A stretch of 64,000 nt of DNA from Oscillospiraceae bacterium (GCA_015067725.1 SVLX01000006.1:1-64000), one strand, 5' to 3'. Counted from the stretch's first letter, positions 49,799 through 59,276 are shown. Translations and numbers: made by a program. The notes: generated from the letters alone by a model not told the origin.

Positions 49799-50878
49799 TT
49801 AACGAAGGGCGCTGCTCTGGTTGAGAATCAGGGTACTGTACAGAAACAGGACATCCTGATTGGAGAAGCGGATATACTGATTGAGGACATTGCTGTTCAT
49901 ATACCGCAAGTCCACCAGAACGACCCGGCGGTAAGAGCCGGCCAGCAGAGGAGCAATACTGCTGCCAAAGGAATCCCGGAAGATAATCAGCTCCCGGTTG
50001 TTGGGGCAGTCGGGATTCTCAATAACCTGCAGGGGAGCGGCACCACCCAGGAAAAAGTCATAGGGGTCATTGCCCTGACGACCTTCCAGATTGTAGACCG
50101 GAATGGTTTCGCCGGTAGACAAATCGGTGGCCTTCAGATTCTCCAGAATTCCGCCATCCCAGTAAGTCAGCTCGTCTTTCGCCAGGTTCATGGCAGACTG
50201 ACCAACATAAGCACCAATAAATTCGCCGTCAGCGTGGAGGGTAGCACCTTCCAGATGAAAGGGAACGCCCATCTGCTGCGCCAGATACTCCGCCACTGGG
50301 ACAAGCTCACCCTGAGTCCAGTGGGGGTCGGTGGCATAATAGGAATCAATATCCAGCAGATCATAAATCTGAATGCTTGTTCCCTTAAGCCCCTCGGAGA
50401 ACATCTGTTCCATGCGCTCGTAGTCCAGTGTGGGATAACCCAGTTCCTGCGCCAGATAGTAGCTCTTGTCGGGGACGATACAGGTATAGATGTTGATTTT
50501 GGGATTTCTGAGGAAACTGTTCTGAACCTTGGAAAATTTGCTGATGGCATTTTGTACCGACAATTCGTCCAGCGGATACTCCAGTTTGGCGGCACTGCCA
50601 TTGTGGATATAGAGATTGTTATTGTCCAGCTTGCCCATGACACGGTAGAGGAAGTTGGCCTTCAATGCGCGGAAGCTGTCCCGCAGAGGAAACTGGTCCA
50701 TGGCGGCATTTTCCACCTTGGTCATGAAGTTGCCGCTGAGCAGATTGCTTCCGGCGACGTCAGACCACTGGGCCATTTGTCGCCGCTCAGACAAAGAGAC
50801 ATCGGTATTGCCCAGGAACATGGCGATGCCGCCGGCGAGAATCAGGGCAAAGAGGAGGGCTAAAGTCAATTTTTTCAT
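49799..50878 (-). CDS. DHHW-type / AlgX-like protein linked to MBOAT acyltransferase
   Basis: 359 residues. An N-terminal signal anchor (LTLALLFALILAGGIAMFLG) is followed by the family start SLSERRQMAQWSDVAG, then an SGNH-hydrolase-like fold: the DPHWTQGELVPVAEYL motif (~200) and RELIIFRDSFGSSIAPLLAGSYRRVVLVDLRYM (~300). The DPHW and DSFG motifs match AlgJ/AlgX/DHHW proteins that move acyl groups on surface polymers with an MBOAT partner. The MBOAT gene starts 15 bp upstream in the same operon. The polymer is unknown. Confidence 0.88.
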   Translation of the reverse strand: MKKLTLALLFALILAGGIAMFLGNTDVSLSERRQMAQWSDVAGSNLLSGNFMTKVENAAMDQFPLRDSFRALKANFLYRVMGKLDNNNLYIHNGSAAKLEYPLDELSVQNAISKFSKVQNSFLRNPKINIYTCIVPDKSYYLAQELGYPTLDYERMEQMFSEGLKGTSIQIYDLLDIDSYYATDPHWTQGELVPVAEYLAQQMGVPFHLEGATLHADGEFIGAYVGQSAMNLAKDELTYWDGGILENLKATDLSTGETIPVYNLEGRQGNDPYDFFLGGAAPLQVIENPDCPNNRELIIFRDSFGSSIAPLLAGSYRRVVLVDLRYMNSNVLNQYIRFSNQDVLFLYSTLILNQSSALR

Positions 50879-50892
50879 GGGATTTATCCTCC

Positions 50893-52290
50893 TTAGAAAC
50901 GGAAATACAAGAAGGGGTTAAACGAGCCATCCACCATAAAGGCAGTGGAGAGCAACAGAATAACTACCAGACCAATGGGCTTCAATATGGTCACCACCGG
51001 AGCGAGTTTGCTCTTTTCGCACCGGTTCATTATCCGCACAGGCACAGGCGTGCAGGCAACAACGGACACGAGCAGGAGAATCAGATTGCTGCGCAGGTGA
51101 TACAGGGCCTCTGTATTGCTCAAAACCTGACCATGAAGACCAAATAAAGAGGAGAATCCGCGCAGTGCCTCAGTCAAGTTGTTTGCCCGGAAAAGCACCA
51201 GGGTGAACAGGAAGACAACCAGAGTATAGATGTGACCAAACCAGCGGTTCTTCTCCAGAAAACGGCCATACCAGAGTTTTTCCCCAATCAGTGCCGCACC
51301 AAAAATCAGACCCCAGAGCAGGAAATTCCAGCCCGCGCCATGCCAGAAACCGGTCAGACCCCAGACAATGATGATGTTCAGCAGCCATCTGCCCTTGCTG
51401 ACCCGATTGCCGCCCAGAGGAATATAGACATAGTCCCGGAACCAGGTGCCGAGGGTCATGTGCCACCGCCGCCAGAATTCGGTGAGGGAGACTGACAGGA
51501 AAGGATAATTGAAGTTCTCCGGGAATTCAAAGCCAAAGAGGCGACCCAGACCGATAGCCATATCACTGTAGCCGGAGAAGTCCAGATAGAGCTGCATCAT
51601 ATAGGCAATCAGCGACAGCCAGGTAAACAGCACGGATTGCTCCGCACTGCCATCGAATGCGGCAACCAATGCGCCAAGCTGATTGGCCAAAAGAACCTTC
51701 TTTCCCAGACCCACCAAAAACCGGACAGCACCCCGGTAGGCCTTGTCCCATGAGCAGTGCCGGGTTCTGAGTTGCTGCTCAATGTCAACATAGCGGACGA
51801 TGGGGCCGGCGATGAGCTGAGGGAAAAAGACCACATAGGCGCCGAAGTTGATGGGATTCTTCTGTACCTCGCTGTTGCCCCGATAAACGTCAATGACATA
51901 GCTGAGAATCTGGAAGGTATAGAAACTGATGCCAATGGGCAGCGCCAGCTTCAGCAGGGGGATGGTGGAGCCGATAACCCCATTGATGGTGGTGATGAAC
52001 AAATCGGCGTACTTGAAATAGCCCAGAAGACCCAGCGTGGAAACCGTTGCCAGAATCATGGCCAATTTAGCCATAAACTTACCACGGAAACGGTGAATCA
52101 GAAGTCCCGCCAGGTAGCCGATGGTAATCGACGCCAAAATATAGACCAGATACTTCGGCTCACCCCAGGCATAGAAAACCAGGCTGAAGAGCAGAAGTAC
52201 CGCATTTCTCCCTTTGCTGGGCATGGCATAATAGACCAAAATCAACAGAGGCAGAAAGGCAAAGAGAAAAATTAAACTGGAAAACAGCAT
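50893..52290 (-). CDS. MBOAT family O-acyltransferase (AlgI/DltB type)
   Basis: 465 residues from ATG 52290, which has GGAGGGCTT before it; an earlier in-frame codon lies upstream of that site. About eleven membrane helices. Family motifs include FYAWGEPKYLVYILASI, FFPQLIAGPIVRY, LYLDFSGYSDMAIGLGRLFGFEFPENFNYPF, ITEFWRRWHMTLGTWFRDYVYIPLGG, and the MBOAT histidine in LTGFWHGAGWNFLLWG. It passes acyl groups across the membrane for the DHHW partner to place on a surface glycan. Together with YfhO it forms a wall-modification cluster. Confidence 0.94.
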   Translation of the reverse strand: MLFSSLIFLFAFLPLLILVYYAMPSKGRNAVLLLFSLVFYAWGEPKYLVYILASITIGYLAGLLIHRFRGKFMAKLAMILATVSTLGLLGYFKYADLFITTINGVIGSTIPLLKLALPIGISFYTFQILSYVIDVYRGNSEVQKNPINFGAYVVFFPQLIAGPIVRYVDIEQQLRTRHCSWDKAYRGAVRFLVGLGKKVLLANQLGALVAAFDGSAEQSVLFTWLSLIAYMMQLYLDFSGYSDMAIGLGRLFGFEFPENFNYPFLSVSLTEFWRRWHMTLGTWFRDYVYIPLGGNRVSKGRWLLNIIIVWGLTGFWHGAGWNFLLWGLIFGAALIGEKLWYGRFLEKNRWFGHIYTLVVFLFTLVLFRANNLTEALRGFSSLFGLHGQVLSNTEALYHLRSNLILLLVSVVACTPVPVRIMNRCEKSKLAPVVTILKPIGLVVILLLSTAFMVDGSFNPFLYFRF

Positions 52291-52411
52291 AAGCCCTCCA
52301 TATGCCGCCAAGAATGTTGCGGCACTGTCGTGATTTTTTGGGTCGGGTTATCAAAGAATGACCCATAACAATAAGACGGTAAATACCGCCAAAGGTTGCG
52401 CCGGGGAAGAA

Positions 52412-52452
52412 AAAAGATCGACCGCAGAATTGGGGTTCTCAGTCGATCTTTT
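52412..52452 (-). terminator. Terminator of the TSCPD gene
   Basis: A perfect 11-bp stem, AAAAGATCGAC (52412-52422) with GTCGATCTTTT (52442-52452); T-rich on the minus side. Confidence 0.8.
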
Positions 52453-52462
52453 GCCGGGTGAA

Positions 52463-52714
52463 TTAGCCCTGCGCTTTGGCGGCTTTTAGTGCCTTGGCTA
52501 ACTGGTCGGGGCAGGAAGTCTCTTTGGCACCGCAGTGGATGCCTTCGATGCGCTTGATGACTTCGTCCACATCCATGCCCTCTACCAGAGAGCCGATACC
52601 CTTCAGATTTCCGTTGCAACCGCCCAGGAAACTGACACCGACGACCTTGCCGTCTTCAATGCCAAAGCGAATCTCCTGAGAGCAGGTGCCCTTAGTCTTA
52701 AATGTGTACTGCAT
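52463..52714 (-). CDS. TIGR03905 family TSCPD domain protein
   Basis: 83 residues. The TSCPD domain is identified by YTFKTKGTCSQEIRFGIEDGKVVGVSFLGGCNGNLKGIGSLVEGM, and the name-giving ETSCPDQLAKAL at the C-terminus. The same module ends class II ribonucleotide reductases, where its cysteines bind metal or nucleotide regulators; the free form has no assigned function. It is 23 bp downstream of ybaK and may be co-transcribed with it. Confidence 0.92.
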   Translation of the reverse strand: MQYTFKTKGTCSQEIRFGIEDGKVVGVSFLGGCNGNLKGIGSLVEGMDVDEVIKRIEGIHCGAKETSCPDQLAKALKAAKAQG

Positions 52715-52737
52715 GATGATTACCTCCGTATCATTTC

Positions 52738-53214
52738 TTATTTATCTTTGGTCAAATCCATAAACTGACCGCCCACATATGCGGCCAGCATTTCCGGCGG
52801 CAGGAGCATTTGGTGACCCCGCTCGCCGGCAGAGACGGCAATCTCCGGATAGAGCATTGCAGTCTCGTGGAAGAAGGTGGGATAACGTTTTTTCATACCT
52901 ACGGGAGAACAGCCACCACGGATATATCCCGTAAGCCCCAGCAGAGACTTCATGGGGACCAGCTCCATGTTCTTATCTCCGGCGGCTTTGGCGGCTTTCT
53001 TCAGGTCCAGCTCACAGCAAACCGGAATACAGAACACGTTAATGCCGGTTTTTCCGCCCTGCGCTACCAGCGTCTTAAAAATCTGCTCCGCAGGGATACC
53101 GACAGCCTCAGCCAGATGGACACCGCCGGGGTCATTCTCCAGATAAGGATAAAATGCCTCCCGGTAGGGGATATGCGCCAGACTGATTAACCGTATTGCG
53201 TTGGTTTTGCTCAT
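52738..53214 (-). CDS. ybaK: Cys-tRNA(Pro)/Cys-tRNA deacylase, YbaK/EbsC family
   Basis: 158 residues from ATG 53214, preceded by GGAAGGTGAGG; an earlier in-frame start lies before that site. The YbaK fold is shown by AGDKNMELVPMKSLLGLTGYIRGGCSPVGMKKRYPTF, with the catalytic Lys expected in KKAAKAAGDK. The family clears cysteine mischarged onto tRNA-Pro by ProRS. The window also carries tRNA-Pro(CGG), but not adjacent. Likely heads a two-gene operon with the TSCPD gene. Confidence 0.93.
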   Translation of the reverse strand: MSKTNAIRLISLAHIPYREAFYPYLENDPGGVHLAEAVGIPAEQIFKTLVAQGGKTGINVFCIPVCCELDLKKAAKAAGDKNMELVPMKSLLGLTGYIRGGCSPVGMKKRYPTFFHETAMLYPEIAVSAGERGHQMLLPPEMLAAYVGGQFMDLTKDK

Positions 53215-53337
53215 AGCCTCACCTTCCACGGGACATTATACGAAATATTTCTTCCGGTTTCAAGTGTAATTATGCGTTCTGTGGATAGATTCTAAAGAAA
53301 AACAGAATAATAACGCCAAAAACACAGGAAAGGAAAC

Positions 53338-54045
53338 GTGGCAATGCTTATGGACGAAAAGAAGAACAGCGCTGAAGACCAGAACCAGGAGCAACAGCGG
53401 CTCATTGAATTGGGATCGGGTATTACGCAGGGAAAAAACGGCAGGATTTACACCCTGACTATAATTGGACAAATCGAGGGACACCAAATCCTTCCGGAGA
53501 CGGCCAAAACCACCAAATATGAGCACCTTCTGCCGCTGTTGGCGGGAATTGAGGAGAATGAAGAAATAGAAGGACTTCTCCTGCTGCTCAATACCGTAGG
53601 TGGCGACATTGAGGCAGGTCTTGCTATAGCCGAGCTGATTGCCGGTATGAGTAAGCCGACGGTATCTCTGGTGTTGGGCGGGGGTCACTCCATAGGGGTA
53701 CCCTTGGCGGTCTGTGCCAGAGAGTCATTTATTGTGCCCACAGCCAGCATGACCATTCACCCGGTGCGCATGACCGGAATGGTCATCGGCGCGCCCCAGA
53801 CATTCCGCTATTTCAACCGGATTCAGGAGCAGATTGTGGAATTTGTCGCTGCCAACTCCGGCATTAGCCGGGAGCGGTTTGAAGCCTATATGATGGCCAC
53901 CGGGGACATGGCCACCGATGTGGGTACGATTCTCTATGGTCGGCAGGCGGTGGAGTGTGGACTGATTGACCATTTGGGCAGTTTAAAGGATGCGTTCCAT
54001 TGCCTGCAAAAGATGATTGCGGAAGACAGGGGAACAGAACGCTAA
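53338..54045 (+). CDS. TepA-like ClpP/crotonase-fold protease
   Basis: 235 residues. ClpP-type fold: GIEENEEIEGLLLLLNTVGGDIEAGLAIAELI (~60-95), the nucleophile Ser in LVLGGGHSIGVPLAV (~117), and His in SMTIHPVRMTG (~142). This matches translocation-enhancing protein TepA (YmfB), a ClpP-like protease of spore formers. The start is either GTG 53338, right after AAAGGAAAC, or ATG 53344. It precedes an UppP-like gene and ftsK, as tepA does in many Clostridia, and has its own terminator. Confidence 0.88.
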   Translation: MAMLMDEKKNSAEDQNQEQQRLIELGSGITQGKNGRIYTLTIIGQIEGHQILPETAKTTKYEHLLPLLAGIEENEEIEGLLLLLNTVGGDIEAGLAIAELIAGMSKPTVSLVLGGGHSIGVPLAVCARESFIVPTASMTIHPVRMTGMVIGAPQTFRYFNRIQEQIVEFVAANSGISRERFEAYMMATGDMATDVGTILYGRQAVECGLIDHLGSLKDAFHCLQKMIAEDRGTER

Positions 54046-54064
54046 AACCGGCCATAACACAGAG

Positions 54065-54122
54065 CCCACGGCAGAATTCCGGATACGATGCACCACATCC
54101 GGAACTCTCCGTGGGTCTTTTT
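54065..54122 (+). terminator. Terminator after tepA
   Basis: CCCACGG (54065-54071) pairs with CCGTGGG (54109-54115), enclosing TTCCGGAT/ATCCGGAA, then TCTTTTTG. Confidence 0.88.
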
Positions 54123-54240
54123 GTCCCAAAAAACCGGTTTTGACCGGAGGAAAATCAATTTAAGGACTGGAAAACCGGAAAGAGTTGTGTTAAAATGTCT
54201 ATACTTATGCGCAAATGGCGGTACAAGGAGGGACTATACC

Positions 54241-55065
54241 ATGGCAATTGGTTGGTTGCAGATTTTGATGATGTCTGCGGTGGCGGCAATGACCAATGTA
54301 CTGCCGCTGTCAGAATCCGGACACGGAGCGGCATTTCGCAAACTTCTGGGTTTGCCGCTGAATGGATCTGCGGATGGTCTGCTCAGTGCCCTCAATTATC
54401 TGGTTATTGCCTTTGTGATTCTTCTGGTGTACCGCCGGGAGTTCACGCAGGGCAAAACAAGAAGAACACTGGGGCAGGGCAGGAGAATCCGCCCGTCTCA
54501 GGAGCGGCGCATGGCGGCAAGCCGCATGGTCACATTGATGATTGTGGGCTTTATTCCCATGATTCCTTTCCTTGTGCTCTATGGTCGCTTTGCTGTACTC
54601 GGTGAGCGACTCCTGCCGGTGGCTGGGATTATGGCTGTGCTGGGTCTGTTGGTTTTCAGCGCGGACCGAACCGGCTTCGGTAAGCGGGAGCTGATGGACC
54701 TTAATTTGGCCGACGGTCTGCTCATTGGGCTGTTTCTGGGTTTGGGACTGATTCCGGGGCTGTCTCCCGTGACCATGGCGATTGTCATGTGCCTTTGGCG
54801 GGGGCTTTCGCCGGTATTCAGTGTGAAGTTGAGTTGCTTGATGGCAGTACCTCTGCTGCTGTTCCGGTGTGTTCTGGGCCTTGCTGCTTATGCAAGCAGC
54901 GGATTTAGCTTCCGGTATGTGATTGGCATGGTCGTCTGTGGTATTGTGACATATCTGGCTCTGCGGCTGGCTCGGTTTGTGGCTCAGCGGGGGAGCTTCG
55001 GTGAATTCGCCACTGTCCTTTTGGGTAGTGCGGCGTTTGTCTTTATTTTGAGTTTAGTGAGTTAG
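54241..55065 (+). CDS. UppP/BacA-family membrane protein lacking the usual catalytic residues
   Basis: 274 residues, about eight membrane helices, start at ATG 54241 after AAGGAGG. The overall UppP pattern is visible: LPLSESGHGAAF in place of LPVSSTGHMILV, and GLIPGLSPVTMAIVM in place of the PGTSRSG loop. The two acidic residues of the EGLTE motif are Ala and Asn here (AAMTN), and the loop Arg is Pro. UppP removes a phosphate from undecaprenyl diphosphate; this paralogue probably cannot do so in the known way. It ends 12 bp before ftsK and may be co-transcribed with it. Confidence 0.8.
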   Translation: MAIGWLQILMMSAVAAMTNVLPLSESGHGAAFRKLLGLPLNGSADGLLSALNYLVIAFVILLVYRREFTQGKTRRTLGQGRRIRPSQERRMAASRMVTLMIVGFIPMIPFLVLYGRFAVLGERLLPVAGIMAVLGLLVFSADRTGFGKRELMDLNLADGLLIGLFLGLGLIPGLSPVTMAIVMCLWRGLSPVFSVKLSCLMAVPLLLFRCVLGLAAYASSGFSFRYVIGMVVCGIVTYLALRLARFVAQRGSFGEFATVLLGSAAFVFILSLVS

Positions 55066-55077
55066 GAGGTGTCAGCA

Positions 55078-57798
55078 ATGGCACAAAAGAAGAGTACGGC
55101 GGCCCGTACCGCCGGGAATAAAAAGCCCCAGTCCAAAACCACCAGAGCCAAGGCCCGGGAGAAGCAACCCTGTGACCGCACCTCTGTCCGGTACATTTTG
55201 GTTTTGTCCTTTGTTCTGCTGACGATTGTGACGGCTTTTGCCTGCTTTGCCAAAGAGGGTATCTTCCTGCTGGGTCTTAAGGGTTTCCTGTCCGGACTGG
55301 TAGGCGAGGTGGGTTTATTTCTGATGCCGGTTCTGTTTTTGGGTCTGGTCTTTATTCTGACTTTGCACTGGAGAAAACACCGGGTCAGACGGTCAATTTG
55401 CGCGGTACTGACTCTGGTGCATCTGGTGGCGATTGTCCATTTATTCTCGGGGAAGATGGATGTGCCCGGCGGCATTGCTATGGTGGGCGCACTGTATAAT
55501 TTCGGTGCGGCCGGTGTAGGCGGTGGTGTTTTGGGTGGTCTGCTGGCCACATTGTTTGCTTTGGCATTCGGCCGGGGGTTGAGCATTGTGTTTTTGCTCC
55601 TGCTGGGTACGTTGTGTGGGCTGTGTACCTTTGATATTACCGTTCTGGGCCTGATCCGGGCATTCCGTGACCGCCCCAGACCGGAGCGGGGTGAGGACGA
55701 GGAGGAAGAAGAACCGGCCACCAAGGTGGTCAACCACTTTGCCACCCGCCATGTGGAGCGGGTGGAGCGCAAGCGCAGAGCTTCTGACTATGATATTCCC
55801 GTGGACGATGAGCCTTTGGCCGCACCGGAGAAGAAAACTCCCGCCAGAAAGACCAAAATGCGTAGCCCTGACCAGGTGATTGAAGAAGAACTCCGGGAGG
55901 AAAGAGCCAAAAAGAAGCCCAAAGAAACCTCAGAGCCCTTTAACGAAGACCCCATCACCGGGGATTCGGTCATTGCCGCCGAACAACCGGCGACCACTAA
56001 ATCCGAAAAGCCCGCCGGGAAGCGGAAAAAAGCTGACCCCCAGCCGGAAGAAGAACCGCTTCCTGATGTGTTTGAGGTAGCATCTGCCGGTGGGCAGGGT
56101 GTTCCCGAGGTGGAGACGCCCGACCGGGAGACTGCGCCCACCGGTACACCGCCCCAGCCGGGTACGGAAAAGGTCACGGCTGAAGGCGCAAGAGCTTCCG
56201 CAGAGGAAGTGGCGCAGGAGGTGGCCGCCCAGTCGGCGGCGGAAAAGCCGGAGTACATTTACCCGCCTCTGACCCTGCTGAAAGCGTCTCCTGCCTACGG
56301 TACAGACAGCACTTCTGAACTCAGAGAGAACAGCCGGCGCCTCAATGAGGCTCTCCGGAGTTTCAAGATTGAGGCCAGAATCTGTAATGTTACCCGTGGC
56401 CCATCCATTACCCGCTATGAGGTGGAGCTGGCGCAGGGTGTCCGGCTGGCAAAAATTACCACCTTGCAGAATGATTTGGCGCTGGCATTGGGCGCGCCCA
56501 GTGTGCGTATCTCAGCCATTCCGGAGAAGATCGCCATGGTGGGTATTGAGGTGCCCAATAAGCAGGTGACCACCGTCTCTCTGCGGGAGGTCATTGGTTC
56601 TTCCAACTTCATTTGCGCCGCGTCCCGGTCCACCTTTGCCGTGGGTAAGGATATCGGCGGCGAGTGTATTGTGGGAGACATTGCCAAACTGCCCCATATG
56701 CTCATTGCCGGTACGACCGGCTCCGGTAAGTCCGTATGCATGAACAGCCTGATTGTGTCCCTGCTGTACAAAGCTTCTCCGGACGATGTGAAACTGATTA
56801 TGGTCGACCCCAAAATGGTGGAGCTGGGTATTTATAACGGCATTCCCCATTTGCTGATTCCTGTGGTTACCGACCCCAAGAAGGCGGCCGGTTCTCTGCA
56901 GTGGGCAGTGTCGGAAATGATGCGCCGGTATAAGATGATGCATGATGTCAATGTTCGCACGCTCGAAGCCCTCAATGAAGTGGTGGAAAGCACCGGAGAA
57001 GGGGAGAAACTCCCCCAGATTGTGGTCATCATTGACGAGCTGGCGGACTTGATGATGGTCGCCGCCAAAGAGGTGGAGGATTCTATTGTGCGCATTGCCC
57101 AGATGGGTCGTGCTTCCGGTATCCATCTGGTGATTGCCACCCAGCGTCCCTCTGCCGATGTGATTACCGGCATTATGAAAGCAAATATTCCCAGCCGCAT
57201 TGCCTTTGCGGTGGCCTCAGCCATGGAATCAAGAATCATTCTCGATACCCCCGGTGCGGAAAAGCTGGTGGGCAGAGGCGATATGCTCTATGCTCCTCTG
57301 GGTAAGGGCAAGCCCCACCGGGTGCAGGGCTGTTTCGTCAGCGATGCCGAGGTAGAGGCTGTGGCGGAATTTGTCAAGTCCCGCAGCAGTGCCGATTACA
57401 GCCAGACCGTGCTGGATGAGATTGAAAAGAAAGCGGAGCACAGCGGTAAGAACGGCAGGACGCCGGAACCTGAACTCGATTTTGATGAGGATGCTCCTGC
57501 CGGGGATGAGATGCTCCCCCAGGCGGTGGAGGTCTTCCTGGAGACCGGGCAGGCCTCTGTCTCCATGCTCCAGCGGCGGCTGAAACTGGGCTATGCCAGA
57601 GCCGCCAGAATCGTGGACGAGATGGAAGAAAAGGGCATTGTCGGTCCCTTTGTCGGAAGCAAACCCAGAGCCATTCTGGTCACCAAGGAGCAATGGCGGG
57701 TCATGCAGGGCGGAGCACCCTCGCAGGAGGAAGACATCTTCACCGGAGAGCAGATGGAGATGGACGAAGGCCCTGTGCCGGATTTGATGGATGAATGA
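55078..57798 (+). CDS. ftsK: DNA translocase FtsK/SpoIIIE
   Basis: 906 residues. Four N-terminal membrane helices (~40-200), then a long Lys/Glu/Pro-rich linker (~205-400) with many EE and KK pairs, and the motor domain with Walker A AGTTGSGKS (~544), DPKMVELGIYNGIPHLL, Walker B IVVIIDELADLMMV, and the late ATQRPSADVITG. The C-terminal gamma winged helix (VSMLQRRLKLGYARAARIVDEMEEKGIVG) binds DNA orienting sequences. It pumps DNA through the division or sporulation septum. The ATG at 55078 follows AGGAGG. Confidence 0.96.
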   Translation: MAQKKSTAARTAGNKKPQSKTTRAKAREKQPCDRTSVRYILVLSFVLLTIVTAFACFAKEGIFLLGLKGFLSGLVGEVGLFLMPVLFLGLVFILTLHWRKHRVRRSICAVLTLVHLVAIVHLFSGKMDVPGGIAMVGALYNFGAAGVGGGVLGGLLATLFALAFGRGLSIVFLLLLGTLCGLCTFDITVLGLIRAFRDRPRPERGEDEEEEEPATKVVNHFATRHVERVERKRRASDYDIPVDDEPLAAPEKKTPARKTKMRSPDQVIEEELREERAKKKPKETSEPFNEDPITGDSVIAAEQPATTKSEKPAGKRKKADPQPEEEPLPDVFEVASAGGQGVPEVETPDRETAPTGTPPQPGTEKVTAEGARASAEEVAQEVAAQSAAEKPEYIYPPLTLLKASPAYGTDSTSELRENSRRLNEALRSFKIEARICNVTRGPSITRYEVELAQGVRLAKITTLQNDLALALGAPSVRISAIPEKIAMVGIEVPNKQVTTVSLREVIGSSNFICAASRSTFAVGKDIGGECIVGDIAKLPHMLIAGTTGSGKSVCMNSLIVSLLYKASPDDVKLIMVDPKMVELGIYNGIPHLLIPVVTDPKKAAGSLQWAVSEMMRRYKMMHDVNVRTLEALNEVVESTGEGEKLPQIVVIIDELADLMMVAAKEVEDSIVRIAQMGRASGIHLVIATQRPSADVITGIMKANIPSRIAFAVASAMESRIILDTPGAEKLVGRGDMLYAPLGKGKPHRVQGCFVSDAEVEAVAEFVKSRSSADYSQTVLDEIEKKAEHSGKNGRTPEPELDFDEDAPAGDEMLPQAVEVFLETGQASVSMLQRRLKLGYARAARIVDEMEEKGIVGPFVGSKPRAILVTKEQWRVMQGGAPSQEEDIFTGEQMEMDEGPVPDLMDE

Positions 57799-57858
57799 TG
57801 AGTTGCATAAAACCGGTCTGCCGGAGGGATGCAAAGCGATGTGATTGGAGGTAGGGAT

Positions 57859-59268
57859 GTGAACAGAGATAAACTTTCCCTGACAGAAGGACCAATTTGG
57901 AAGAAAATGCTGTCTTTTGCCATGCCCATTTTGTTGGGCAACGTGTTTCAGCAGCTATATAACGCCGTTGACGCATTGGTCGTGGGCCAGTTTCTGAACA
58001 AGCAGGCTCTGGCGGCTGTGGCCTCTACAGGCAGCCTGGTATTTATGCTGGTTGGCTTCTTCAGTGGCATTGCCACCGGTGCCGGTGTGACCATTTCCAG
58101 GTATTTTGGCGCGGGGGATAAAGAAGGCCTGCACCGGGCGGTACATACCGATATTGCCTTTGGTCTTGTATCCGGCGTGGTATTGTCGGTATTTGGTGCC
58201 ACCTTTGCCCCAACGATTTTGCGGTGGATGGGTACGCCGGACAATGTTATGGTCCATTCCGTGGCCTATATCCGGGTATATTTCTGCGGAGCGATCTTCG
58301 TGGTCATGTATAACATTTGCGTAGGCATTTTACAGGCTGTGGGCGACAGTAAGCACCCGCTGTATTTCCTGATTATTTCCTCCATCATCAATGTCCTTCT
58401 GGATTTGCTGTTCATTGGCGTTTTCCGCTGGGGTGTCTGGTCTGCTGCCCTTGCTACCGGTATTGCCCAGTGTACCAGTGTGGTTCTTTGCCTGAGGAGG
58501 TTGATCCACTGTGACGGACCGCACCGCCTGCAATTGCGGAAGATTCGTTTTCACTTCGATACCCTCAAACAAATCATCACCTTGGGCCTGCCGGCGGGTA
58601 TGCAGAATTCCGTCATCGCTTTTGCCAATATCATTGTGCAGTCCAACATCAATGCCTTCCAGGATGCCGCTATGGCAGGTTGTGGCGCATATTCCAAGGT
58701 TGAGGGTTTTGCCTTCCTGCCCATTACCTGCTTCTCGATGGCACTTTCTACCTTTGTTGGGCAGAATCTGGGCGCAAAGAAGTATGACCGGGTCAAGAAG
58801 GGCGTGAGATTTGGCATTCTTTGCTCCATCATCATGGCTGAGCTGATTGGTGTGGTCATTTTCCTCTATGGCGGTTTCTTTGTGGGGCTGTTCAATTCCG
58901 ATCCGGATGTGATTGCCTATGGCGCGAGACAGGCAAGGATTGAAGCGCTGGCCTATTTCCTGCTGGCCTTCTCTCACTGCATCGCCGGTATTATGCGAGG
59001 GGCGGGCAAGGCGACTGTGCCAATGTTTACCATGCTCTTTGCCTGGTGCGCCGTGCGAATTACCTATATCACGGTGATGATTGGGTATTTCAACCGAATA
59101 GAGGTTGTTTTCACCGCTTACCCCCTGACCTGGTTCCTCAGTTCGGTTATCTTCCTGATTTATTTCTTCAAAGCGGACTGGATACACAACTTTGACCGCA
59201 TGGAAGAGCGGGCGAAACTGGGGCATCACCACCATGGATTCCACCTCCATAAACATAAAGTCAAATAA
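57859..59268 (+). CDS. MATE family efflux transporter
   Basis: 469 residues, 12 membrane helices. The GTG at 57859 follows GGAGGTAGG. The MATE patterns are FAMPILLGNVFQQLYNAVDALVVGQFL at the start, GAGVTISRYFGAGDKEGLHRA, and FVGQNLGAKKYDRVKKG midway. It exports cationic compounds with Na+ or H+ exchange; the substrate is unknown. The C-terminal tail is His-rich (LGHHHHGFHLHKHKVK), which could bind metal ions. It lies after ftsK with 60 bp between, and a terminator separates it from spoIIIA. Confidence 0.93.
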   Translation: MNRDKLSLTEGPIWKKMLSFAMPILLGNVFQQLYNAVDALVVGQFLNKQALAAVASTGSLVFMLVGFFSGIATGAGVTISRYFGAGDKEGLHRAVHTDIAFGLVSGVVLSVFGATFAPTILRWMGTPDNVMVHSVAYIRVYFCGAIFVVMYNICVGILQAVGDSKHPLYFLIISSIINVLLDLLFIGVFRWGVWSAALATGIAQCTSVVLCLRRLIHCDGPHRLQLRKIRFHFDTLKQIITLGLPAGMQNSVIAFANIIVQSNINAFQDAAMAGCGAYSKVEGFAFLPITCFSMALSTFVGQNLGAKKYDRVKKGVRFGILCSIIMAELIGVVIFLYGGFFVGLFNSDPDVIAYGARQARIEALAYFLLAFSHCIAGIMRGAGKATVPMFTMLFAWCAVRITYITVMIGYFNRIEVVFTAYPLTWFLSSVIFLIYFFKADWIHNFDRMEERAKLGHHHHGFHLHKHKVK

Positions 59269-59276
59269 CCCTATTG

